DNA of 64,000 nucleotides from Glycomyces xiaoerkulensis (GTDB taxonomy: Bacteria; Actinomycetota; Actinomycetes; Mycobacteriales; Micromonosporaceae). The notes beneath the pieces are model-generated. The model worked only from the letters and a program-made list of their open reading frames with translations. It was not told where the DNA came from and searched no databases. Every line of letters begins with the position of its first letter. Positions within the stretch are counted from its first letter, which is position 1. The DNA lies in NCBI RefSeq assembly GCF_002798405.1, contig NZ_PGGV01000010.1, positions 1 through 64,000 on the forward strand, given 5' to 3'. Position numbers and translations under genes: made by a program. Below are positions 50,115-59,200 of the stretch, piece after piece.

Positions 50115-53100
50115 ATGGCTGAGCACAGCACCGACTACCGGAAACTCAGCGACACCCCGATCGCCGTCGTCGGGCTCGGCGCGCTCTACCCGCGTTCGAG
50201 GGACCTCGGCGAGTTCTGGAACAACGTCGCCGAAGGCGTCGACTGCATCGAAGAGGTCCCCGAGACCCACTGGCGCGTCTCCGACCACTACGACCCCGAC
50301 CCGGAGGCCCCGGACAAGACCTACGCCAAACGCGGCGGATTCGTCCCCACGGTCCCGTTCAGCCCCATGGAGTTCGGCCTGCCGCCGAACACCCTGGAGG
50401 TCACCGACGTCCTGCAACTGCTCAGCCTCATGGTCGCCAAGCAGACCCTCCAGGACGCCGGCGCGCTCGACTCCGACTGGTACGACTCCACGCGCAGCGG
50501 CGTGATCCTTGGCGTCACCGGCGCCAACTCGCTGACCCAGCCGCTGGCCACCAGGCTCCAGACACCCGTGCTCAAGGAGGTCGTGCGGAGCTGCGGACTG
50601 ACCGATCAGGACGCCGAGGAGATCGCCGACAAGTTCGGCAAGGCCTTCGCCCCCTGGGAGGAGAATTCGTTCCCCGGCATGCTCGGCAACGTCGTCGCCG
50701 GGCGGATCGCCAACCGCTTCGACTTCGGCGGCACCAACTGCACCGTCGACGCCGCCTGCGCCAGCTCGCTGGCGGCCATGCACATGGCGGTCTCCGATCT
50801 GGTGTCGGGCCGGTCCGACCTGATGCTCACCGGCGGGTGCGACGCCGAGAACACCATCCTGATGTACCTGTGCTTCTCCAAGACGCCCGCCTTCTCCAAG
50901 AGCGGGCAGATCCGACCGTTCGACGAGGACAGCGACGGCACCCTCATCGGCGAGGGCACCGGCATGCTCGCCCTCAAGCGCCTCGAGGACGCCGAACGCG
51001 ACGGCGACCGGATCTACTCCGTCCTCAAGGGCATGGGCACCTCCAGCGACGGCCGGTTCAAGAGCATCTACGCCCCGCGCCGCGAAGGACAGGTCACCGC
51101 GCTCCGGCGGGCCTACGACGACGCCGGATTCGGACCCGAGCAGGTGGGCCTGCTGGAGTGCCACGGCACCGGCACCTCGGTCGGCGACCTCACCGAGCTG
51201 ACCGCGCTCCGCGACGTGTACGACGAGGCCACCGACGAGCGGCAGTTCGCCGCCGTCGGCAGCGTCAAGTCCCAGATCGGGCACACCAAGGCCGCGGCCG
51301 GCGCCGCCGGACTGCTCAAGGTGTCCCTGGCCCTGCACGAGAAGGTGCTGCCGCCGACGATCAACGTCGAGCGGCCGCGCGAGGCGGTGGACTTCCCCAA
51401 TTCGCCGTTCCACCTGAACACCTCGGCCAAACCGTGGATCGCCGACCCCGCCCGGGAGCGCCGCCGCGCCGCCGTCTCCTCCTTCGGGTTCGGCGGCACG
51501 AACTTCCACTGCCTGCTCGAAGAGCACGACCCGGCCGGGACCGGGCTCACCGTCCGCGGACCCGCCGCCCGCGTCTACGCCTGGCACGCCGCGGACCCGC
51601 AGGCGCTGCTGGCGTCGATCGAATCCGACGGCGCCCTGGCCGGGGCCGACCCGGACGAGGCCGTCCCGGCCGACCACGCCCGCCTCGCGCTGGTCGCCCG
51701 CGACGACGACGAGGCCGACGTGCTGCGCAAGGCCGCCGCCTCGCAACTGCGCGCCCGGCCGGACGCCGAGGAGTTCGCGCTGCCCGGCGGCGCCTACTAC
51801 CGGCGCTCCGCCCTCGCGCCGCTGGCCGAGGGCGGCAAAGCGGCCGCGCTCTTCGCCGGGCAGGGCAGCCAGTACGTCGGCATGGGCTCCCGCACCGCCT
51901 CGGCCGTACCGCCGGTGCGGGCCGCGTTCGACGCCGCCGCCGCCCGGTTCGAAGGCGCCGAGCCGCTCGGCCGCGTGGTGTTCCCGCCGACCGCCTTCGA
52001 CGACGAGGAGCGCCGGCGGCAGGAGACCGCGCTGCGCCGTACCGACTACGCGCAGCCCGCGATCGGCGCGCTCGCTGCCGGACAGTTCCGCTACCTGGCC
52101 GAGCTCGGCTTCGCCCCCGACGGGACGCTCGGCCACAGCTACGGCGAACTGGCCGCCCTGTGGGCGGCCGGGAGCCTCGGCGACGAGGACTTCTTCCGGC
52201 TCTCCCGCGAGCGGGGCCGCGCCATGGCCGCGCAAGCGGCGGACGCCGACGACCCCGGCACCATGGCCGCGGTCAAGGCGGGCGCCGAGCGCGTCGAGGA
52301 GCTCCTCGACGGCCGCGACGACGTGGCCGTCTGCAACGTCAACGCCCCGGACCAGGTGGTGGTCGGCGGCGGTACCGACGCCGTCCGCGCCTTCGTCGAC
52401 TCCTGCAAGGAGGCCGGCGTCGGCGCGAAGGAGCTGCCGGTCGCCGCCGCGTTCCACACCGACCGCGTCGCCCGCGCCGTCGAAGAGTTCCGGTCGGCGG
52501 TGTCGACCGCGAAGCTCCGCAAGCCGAAGGTCCCGGTGTACGCCAACACCGCCGGGGCGGCCTACGGCAAGCGCATCACCACCAACCGGGACGTGCTCGT
52601 CGGCCAGCTCGCCGCGCCCGTGCACTTCGGTCCGCGGATCGAGGAGATGTACGCGGACGGCTTCCGGCTGTTCGTCGAGTTCGGACCCAAGTCGGTCCTG
52701 TCGGGTCTGGTCCGCCAGACCCTGGCCGACCGCGAGGACGCCGTCGTCCTCAGCGCCGACGCGGGCCCCGAAGGCGACGGGGACCGCGCGCTCAAGCAGC
52801 TCGCCGCCCGCCTGCTCGTGTTCGGCCTGCCGATGACCCACTGCAACCGATTTACCTCAGCATTCGAACCGGCCCCGCCGGTGGAAGGGATAACGATCCC
52901 GTTGAACGGTGTGAACTACGTACCCGAGAGCCGCCGCGCCGCCTACCGGGAGGCGCTGGAGAACGGCTACACCATCGAGTCCGGCCGCGAGGGCGAGACC
53001 CCCGCGCCGGAACCGGCCGAGGCGCCCGCCGCCGCGGCCCCCGCGCCCGCGGCGACCGAGCCCGCGCACCGGCCCCACGACGACCGGTCCGCCGGATACG

Positions 53101-53927
53101 GCGCCCGGCCGGCCACGACCGGCATGGTCGCCGCCGAACACCTCTCCATGCACCGCGAGTACCTCGACGGCCAACTCCGCGTCGCCGACCGGCTCAGCGG
53201 CGTGCTGCAGCGGGAGACCGGCGACGGCGACGGCCTGAGCGACAGCGTCGTCGACGGCATCAACGCCGTCTCGCAGCACAGCGTCGCCATCGGGCAGAGC
53301 CACGCGCAGGCCAGCGAGGTGCTCAGCAACCTCGCCCGACTGGACAGCGGCGTCCCGCTCCCCAGCGGCAACGGCCACAACGGCAACGGCAACGGCTGCG
53401 CGGACTGGAGCGTCGCCGGCGACGGCGCCGCGACGATGCTGGTCGGCTCGCCCGGCGGCATCGAGTACGAGCGGCCCGCCCTGGACCCGCCGCAGGAACC
53501 GGCCCGGTCCCCGGAGGCGCGGGCCCCCGAGCCCGCCGCCCCCGCACCCGAGCCCGCCGCGCCGCAGGCCGCCGAGCCCGAGCCTGAGCCCGCCCCCGCA
53601 CCCGAACCCGCGGCCGAGGAGCCGGCGGAGTCCGGCGCGGACGCGGTCCGGGACGTCCTGCTGGAGGCCGTCTCCGCCAAGACGGGCTATCCGGCCGACA
53701 TGCTGGAGACGTCCATGGACGTCGAGGCGGACCTGGGCATCGACTCGATCAAGCGCGTCGAGATCATGGGAGCGCTGCGGGACCGGTTCCCCGGTTCGGC
53801 GGACGCCTCGCCCGAGCAGCTCGGCGAGTTGCGCACGCTGGACGACATCATCGCGTTCGTCGCCGGAGCGGCCTCCGACGGCCCCGCGGACGCCGAGCTG
53901 GAGGTGGTGGGCGGCCCAAAAGCCTGA
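50115..53927 (+). CDS. pfaA: PfaA-like synthase, N-terminal part: KS-AT-ACP
   Basis: A 1270-aa iterative synthase subunit. The ketosynthase (about residues 13-460) has the nucleophile Cys215 in VDAACASSLAAMH, plus ECHGTGT and GSVKSQIGHTKAAAG. The acyltransferase (about 560-880) has GQGSQYVGMGS and nucleophile Ser675 in LGHSYGELAAL. A Pro/Ala-rich linker contains a conserved helical stretch (AAEHLSMHREYLDGQL). It ends in one ACP with Ser1211 in LGIDSIKRVEIM, the hallmark of PUFA synthases. Known PfaA proteins carry several tandem ACPs followed by KR and DH in the same chain. Here there is one ACP, and the chain stops just after it. The stop is two codons downstream of a CCCAAAA slippery heptamer that would shift ribosomes into the next gene's frame. 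Confidence 0.88.
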   Translation: MAEHSTDYRKLSDTPIAVVGLGALYPRSRDLGEFWNNVAEGVDCIEEVPETHWRVSDHYDPDPEAPDKTYAKRGGFVPTVPFSPMEFGLPPNTLEVTDVLQLLSLMVAKQTLQDAGALDSDWYDSTRSGVILGVTGANSLTQPLATRLQTPVLKEVVRSCGLTDQDAEEIADKFGKAFAPWEENSFPGMLGNVVAGRIANRFDFGGTNCTVDAACASSLAAMHMAVSDLVSGRSDLMLTGGCDAENTILMYLCFSKTPAFSKSGQIRPFDEDSDGTLIGEGTGMLALKRLEDAERDGDRIYSVLKGMGTSSDGRFKSIYAPRREGQVTALRRAYDDAGFGPEQVGLLECHGTGTSVGDLTELTALRDVYDEATDERQFAAVGSVKSQIGHTKAAAGAAGLLKVSLALHEKVLPPTINVERPREAVDFPNSPFHLNTSAKPWIADPARERRRAAVSSFGFGGTNFHCLLEEHDPAGTGLTVRGPAARVYAWHAADPQALLASIESDGALAGADPDEAVPADHARLALVARDDDEADVLRKAAASQLRARPDAEEFALPGGAYYRRSALAPLAEGGKAAALFAGQGSQYVGMGSRTASAVPPVRAAFDAAAARFEGAEPLGRVVFPPTAFDDEERRRQETALRRTDYAQPAIGALAAGQFRYLAELGFAPDGTLGHSYGELAALWAAGSLGDEDFFRLSRERGRAMAAQAADADDPGTMAAVKAGAERVEELLDGRDDVAVCNVNAPDQVVVGGGTDAVRAFVDSCKEAGVGAKELPVAAAFHTDRVARAVEEFRSAVSTAKLRKPKVPVYANTAGAAYGKRITTNRDVLVGQLAAPVHFGPRIEEMYADGFRLFVEFGPKSVLSGLVRQTLADREDAVVLSADAGPEGDGDRALKQLAARLLVFGLPMTHCNRFTSAFEPAPPVEGITIPLNGVNYVPESRRAAYREALENGYTIESGREGETPAPEPAEAPAAAAPAPAATEPAHRPHDDRSAGYGARPATTGMVAAEHLSMHREYLDGQLRVADRLSGVLQRETGDGDGLSDSVVDGINAVSQHSVAIGQSHAQASEVLSNLARLDSGVPLPSGNGHNGNGNGCADWSVAGDGAATMLVGSPGGIEYERPALDPPQEPARSPEARAPEPAAPAPEPAAPQAAEPEPEPAPAPEPAAEEPAESGADAVRDVLLEAVSAKTGYPADMLETSMDVEADLGIDSIKRVEIMGALRDRFPGSADASPEQLGELRTLDDIIAFVAGAASDGPADAELEVVGGPKA

Positions 53928-53941
53928 CCCCCGGCCTGGGG
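53915..53941 (+). promoter_or_regulatory. Candidate -1 programmed ribosomal frameshift signal
   Basis: The slippery heptamer C-CCA-AAA (53915-53921) is in the correct phase relative to the zero frame (codons CCA and AAA) and is followed by GCC and the TGA stop. After a 6-nt spacer, CCCC (53928-53931) can pair with GGGG (53938-53941) around a 6-nt loop. A -1 slip enters the frame of the KR-DH gene, which is open from this point, joining both halves of PfaA. Confidence 0.55.
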
Positions 53942-53956
53942 CGGCTGCACGCCACA

Positions 53957-56239
53957 GTGACCGGCATTCCGGCGCCCGACCAGGTGCCGGACGCCTACCG
54001 GGACGGGGCGGTCGCACTCGTCACCGGAGCCGGCGACCTGCGCGAGCCGTGCGCCGAAGCGCTGCGGTCCCGAGGCTGGGCCGTCCACATCGACGACGCC
54101 GTGCCCGAGGGGCTCGACCGCCTCGACCTCGTCGTCGACTGCCTCGAGGCGACCGGCCACGACGCCCAGGCCACGGCGCTCGGCGATGCGCTGCTCCGCG
54201 CCGGGCAGGCGCAACCGCTGCTCGAGACGGCCTCGCGTGAGGCCCGCGCCGGGTACCTCGTCGTCACCCGCCTCGACGGCAGGCTCGGCCTCAGCGGCAC
54301 GGCCACCGAGGACCGGGCCCTGCTCGGCGGCGCGCCCGGCCTGGCCAAGACCCTCGCGGTCGAGGCGCCCGACCTGTACTGCCGGGCCGTCGACTTCGCG
54401 CCCGAGCTCGACCCGGCCGCCTGCGCGGAGCTGTTCCTCGCCGAGGTGCACGACGCCGAGACCGCCCTCACCGAGGTCGGCCTCGCCGCTCCGGGCGAGC
54501 GGTACACGGTCGGCCTGGCCGCCGAGCCGGACGGCACGCTGCCCGGCGGCGTCGAGGTCGCCCCGCCCGGCGCGGACGACCTGCTGGTGGTGACCGGCGG
54601 CGCCCGCGGCGTGACCGCGGCCTGCGCCACCGGCCTCGCCCGCGCCCACCGCCCCGGGCTGCTGCTGCTCGGCCGCACCCCGCTGGCCGACGAGCCCGAC
54701 TGGGCCGACGGCGTCGCCGAGGACGGGCTGCGGGCCGCCGCCGCGGCCGAGCTCAAACGGACCGGCGCCAAGCCGACACCGCGCGAGGTGGAGCGGATCG
54801 CCCGCGACCTGACCGGGCAGCGCGAGATCCGCCGGACGCTCGCCGACCTCCGCGAGGCCGGATCCGAGGCCGAGTACCTCGCCGTCGACATCACCGACGA
54901 GAACGCCGTGCGCGAGGCGCTCGCCCCGTACCGCGAGCGGATCACCGGCGTGGTGCACGGAGCGGGCGTCCTGGCCGACGGGCTGGTCAAGGACAAGCAG
55001 GCCGCGGAGGTGCAGCGGGTGCTCGGCACCAAGGTCACCGGGCTGCGGCACGTGCTCGGCGCCGTGCCCCGCGAGCAGATGCGGCACGTGATGCTGTTCT
55101 CCTCGGTCGCCGGATTCTTCGGCAACCGGGGCCAGTCCGACTACGCCATGGCCAACGAGGCCCTCAACCGGTGGGCCTGCGCGCTGCGCCGACGCGACCG
55201 GCACACCCGGGTCACCTCGATCAACTGGGGCGCCTGGGCCGGCGGGATGGTCACGCCCGAACTGGAGAAGATGTTCGCCGAGCGCGGCATCACCCTCATC
55301 GGGCTGGAAGAGGGCGTGGGCCACTTCGTGGAGCAGTTCGACGCCGAGCGCGGCGGCGACACCGTGTGCGTAGTCGGCCCGGACACCCCGCTGTCGGAGG
55401 CCGAACCGGCGCCGCTGCCCGACGACGGCCTGGTGCTGCACCGGGACCTGTCGCCCACCGCGGCCGACTCGGTGATCGCCGACCACGCCATCGGCGGCGC
55501 ACCGGTGCTGCCGGCCGCCGCCGCCATCGGCGGTGCGCTCGGCGCGGTGCGCCGAGCCGCCCCCGGAGCGGAGGCGAGCGGCGTGAGCGGGTTCGCCGTC
55601 TACAAGGGCGTCGTCTTCGACGACGACGCCCCGACCCGGCTGAGCATGGCGGTGCGGCCGACCGGCGCGGCCTCGTACGACGTGGTCATGGCCGACGACG
55701 CCGGACGGCCCCGCTACCGCGCCGGAGTCCGCACCGAGGCGAAGACCGCGCCGCCGCAACTGCGCGGACTGCCGCAGCCGGGCAGCGGCGAGCCGGTGCC
55801 GTACTACGAGGACGGGACGCTCTTCCACGGGCCGTCGCTGCGCGGCATCACCGAGCTGCTCGACCCCGGCGACGGCGGATCCGGTCTGGTCCTCACCGCC
55901 CGCCTGGGCGATTCGAGGATCGCCGCGGGCGCCTGGCACGCCGACCGGTACAGCCCCGTCCTGGCCGACCTGCTGCTGCAGGCCGTCCTGGTGTGGGCCC
56001 GAGTCCACCGCGGCGAGGCCGTGCTGCCGACCGGCGTCGAGGAGGTCGACCTGTTCGACGCGCTGCCCGACGACGAGCCGTTCCTGCTCGCCGTCGACGG
56101 CGCCGAGCCGACCGCCGGCGGCGTCCGCTGCACGGTCACCGCCTGCACGCCCGACGGCCGGGTCCTCCAGCGCTTCGGCGGAGTCGAAGCGGTGCGCAGC
56201 CCGGGGCTCGACACGAAGTTCTTGGCACAACCGAAGTAG
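53957..56239 (+). CDS. PfaA-like synthase, C-terminal part: KR-DH
   Basis: A 760-aa protein, or the -1 frame extension of the preceding gene. The ketoreductase has LLVVTGGARGVTAACATGLA (NADPH), GVVHGAGVLADGLVKDK and the catalytic S-Y pair in LFSSVAGFFGNRGQSDYAMANEAL. A PKS-type double-hotdog dehydratase follows (DHAIGGAPVLPAAAAIGGAL). GTG53957 is the first start, but no Shine-Dalgarno sequence precedes it. The frame is also open upstream to the slippery site and encodes GRLHATVTGIPAPD, which looks like the usual ACP-KR linker. Natural expression as a fusion is therefore likely. The KS-CLF gene starts 14 bp downstream. Confidence 0.83.
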   Translation: MTGIPAPDQVPDAYRDGAVALVTGAGDLREPCAEALRSRGWAVHIDDAVPEGLDRLDLVVDCLEATGHDAQATALGDALLRAGQAQPLLETASREARAGYLVVTRLDGRLGLSGTATEDRALLGGAPGLAKTLAVEAPDLYCRAVDFAPELDPAACAELFLAEVHDAETALTEVGLAAPGERYTVGLAAEPDGTLPGGVEVAPPGADDLLVVTGGARGVTAACATGLARAHRPGLLLLGRTPLADEPDWADGVAEDGLRAAAAAELKRTGAKPTPREVERIARDLTGQREIRRTLADLREAGSEAEYLAVDITDENAVREALAPYRERITGVVHGAGVLADGLVKDKQAAEVQRVLGTKVTGLRHVLGAVPREQMRHVMLFSSVAGFFGNRGQSDYAMANEALNRWACALRRRDRHTRVTSINWGAWAGGMVTPELEKMFAERGITLIGLEEGVGHFVEQFDAERGGDTVCVVGPDTPLSEAEPAPLPDDGLVLHRDLSPTAADSVIADHAIGGAPVLPAAAAIGGALGAVRRAAPGAEASGVSGFAVYKGVVFDDDAPTRLSMAVRPTGAASYDVVMADDAGRPRYRAGVRTEAKTAPPQLRGLPQPGSGEPVPYYEDGTLFHGPSLRGITELLDPGDGGSGLVLTARLGDSRIAAGAWHADRYSPVLADLLLQAVLVWARVHRGEAVLPTGVEEVDLFDALPDDEPFLLAVDGAEPTAGGVRCTVTACTPDGRVLQRFGGVEAVRSPGLDTKFLAQPK

Positions 56240-56253
56240 GAGATCTGGGAATC

Positions 56254-59200
56254 ATGTCCACCGCACATCGTGTCGCATCGGGCGGCAACGAGCCCGTCGC
56301 CATCGTCGGCATGGCCTGCCTGCTTCCCGGGGCCGACAGCCCCGAGCAGTTCTGGGACGGCCTGATCGCCGGCGCCGACCACCGCACCGAGGGCGGCCGG
56401 GACGTCTTCGGCACCGACCCGGACACCCCCGGCGGGTGGGGGGACGACGAGTACCCCATCACCACCACCCGCGGCGGCTTCGTGGCCGAACCGGAGATCG
56501 ACCTGACCGGCCTCGCCGTCCCCGCCGACGACCTGGCAGGCCAGGACCGGGTGGTGCGCTGGTCGCTCCACACCGTCCGGCAGGCCCTCGCCGACGCCGG
56601 TCTGGACCGGGCGTCCGAACGGCTCGGGCGCACCGGACTGGTCCTGGGCAACTACTCGTTCCCCACCGACTCGTCGGTGGACCTGTGCGTCCCCCAGATC
56701 CGCAGGGCGGTCACCGAGGGCCTGGCCCGCGCCGGGCTCCCGGTGCCCGCCGCCGACAGCGGGCAGGCGCGCGAGCCCGCCGCCGAGAACCTGTGGCCCT
56801 TCGGGTCGCCGGCGGTCACCACCGCCGACGCCCTCGGCCTGGGCGGTCCCCGGCTCGCCCTCGACGCGGCCTGCTCGTCGGCCCTGTACGGCATGTCCCT
56901 GGCCCGGGACTACCTGGCCACCGGCCGCGCCGACACCATGGTCGCCGGGGCGGTCTGCGTCCCCGACCCGCTCCTGATCCACCTGTCCTTCTCCGACCTG
57001 CACGCCTACCCGGACAACGGTGTCGCCCAGCCGTTCGACGCCGACTCCACGGGCATCCTCACCGGCCAGGGCGCCGGGGTGTTCGTCCTCAAGCGCCTCG
57101 CCGACGCCGTCCGCGACGGCGACCGGATCCACGCCGTCCTGGAGTCGATCGGACTCACCAACGACGGCGCCGGGAAGCACCTGCTCAGCCCCAGCTCGGC
57201 CGGGCAGATCGGCGCCTACGAACGCGCCTACACCGACCTCGACCCGGCCGCGGTGCAGTACATCGAATGCCACGCCACCGGCACCCCGCGCGGCGACGCC
57301 ACCGAACTGTCCGGCCTCGCCGAATACTTCGGACAGCGCGCCGGGACGGTGCCGCTGCTCGGCTCCGTCAAGGGCAACGTCGGGCACCTGCTGACCGTCG
57401 CCGGGTTCACCAGCGCCCTCAAAACCGTGCTCTCGCTGCGCCACGGCGTCATCCCCGGCACCCCCGGCGTCACCGACCCCCGCCGCCCGGCCGGGGCCGA
57501 GGCGGCCGCCGACCGGATCGTCCTGTCCAACCAAGACTGGCCCGAGCACGACGGGCCGCGGCGCGCGGCCGTCTCCGCGTTCGGCTTCGGCGGCACCAAC
57601 GCGCACCTCGTGCTCGCCGAGCCGACCCCCGCCACCACCGCGACCTCGGGCGAAACCGGCGCCGCCGACCGGGGATCGGACCCGCAGCACCGGCTCGCCG
57701 TCGTCGGGCTCGGCGCACGCCTCGGCCCGCTCGCCGACGCCGAAGCGCTCGCCCGCGCCGCCCGCACCGGCCAGAGCGCGCTCGTCGAACGCCCCGAACA
57801 CCGCTGGTACGGCGCCGAGCACCTGGCCGACGGCCCCCTCACCGGCACCGCGATCGACGGCACCGACCCGGTCGGCGGCTACTTCGACACCCTGGAGGCC
57901 CACCCGCGCACCTACCGCATCCCGCCCAACGAACTGGCCCAGGCCAACCCGCAGCACCTCGCCCTGTTCGAGGCCGCCGAGCAGGCCCTCGCCGACGCCG
58001 GGTACCCGCCCCCGCCGCCCGGCAGCCGGGCCGACGAGCTGCCCGAATCCCGCGTCGCCGTCGTCATCGCCATGGAGATGGAGCCCCGGTCCCACACCCA
58101 CCGGGCGCGGTTCGACATCGGCGCCCACGTGCGGGCCGAGTGCGACCGCGCGGGCGTCAGCCTCGACCCCGAGCAGCTCGACCGGCTGGAGGCGGCCGTC
58201 CGCGGCGCCGTCCACGACCCCATCGGCGCCAACGAGGTGCTCAGCTACATCGGCAACATCATGGCCAGCCGGGTCTCCTCCTCCCGCAACCTGACCGGCC
58301 CCTCCTTCACCGTCGCCGCCGACGCCACCGCCGGAGCCCGGGCGCTGGAGGTCGCCGAGCTGCTGCTGCTCGACCCCACCATCGAGGCCGTGCTCGTCGG
58401 CGGCGTCGACCTCGCGGCCGGAGCAGAGAACACCCGGGCCAGGGCCCGCATCGCCGCCGACCGCGGCGAAGGCCCGCCCCCGCTGGGCGACGGCGCCGCG
58501 GCGCTGGTCGTCACCCGCGAAGACGCCGTCGGCGAGGCCCGCCGCGCCTACGCCGCCGTCGAGGCCCTGCGCATCCACACCGCCGACACCGCGGCCGACG
58601 CCGCCGCCGGCGCCGCCCGAGCGGCGCTCGACCAAGCCGGACTCGACCCGGCCGACGTGGGCTACTTCGAGCTCGGCGGAGCCGGGACCGAGCGCCGCCT
58701 CGCCGAGACCGACGCCCTCGCCTCCGTCTACCGCGCCGACGATCCCGGCGACCGCTACAGTTGCGCGCTCGGCTCCACCACCGCCCTGGTCGGCGACACC
58801 GGGCGCGCGGCACCGCTCGCCGCCCTGGTGTCGGCCACGCTCGCGCTCCACCACGCGGAGTACCCGCCGGCGCCGCCGGGACTGTTCGAAGGCGAGCCCG
58901 ACTCGCTCGCCGACGGCCGCTTCACCATGCTCGGCGAGTCCCAGCCCTGGCTGCTCGAACGCCGGGGCGACCGCCGCGCCGCCGCCCTCAGCGTCCTCGG
59001 CGAGACCGCCGCCGCGCACGTCATCCTCCGCTCGCCCGCGCCGCGTACCGAACCCGCCGGCGCGGCCACCGACTGGACGACCGGGCCCGGCGCGTGGCTG
59101 CTGCCGCTCAACGCCGACGACGGCGCCGGACTGGCCGCCGCGGCCGGTGCACTGCGCACCCGCCTCGCCGAGACCGGCGACCCCGCCCCGCTGGTGCGGG

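Noticed and set aside
55171-56253. N-terminal extension of the PfaC-like frame back to 55171
   Set aside because: It overlaps the dehydratase of the KR-DH gene in another frame and is Arg/Pro-rich. ATG56254 with GGAG upstream begins the real KS domain.
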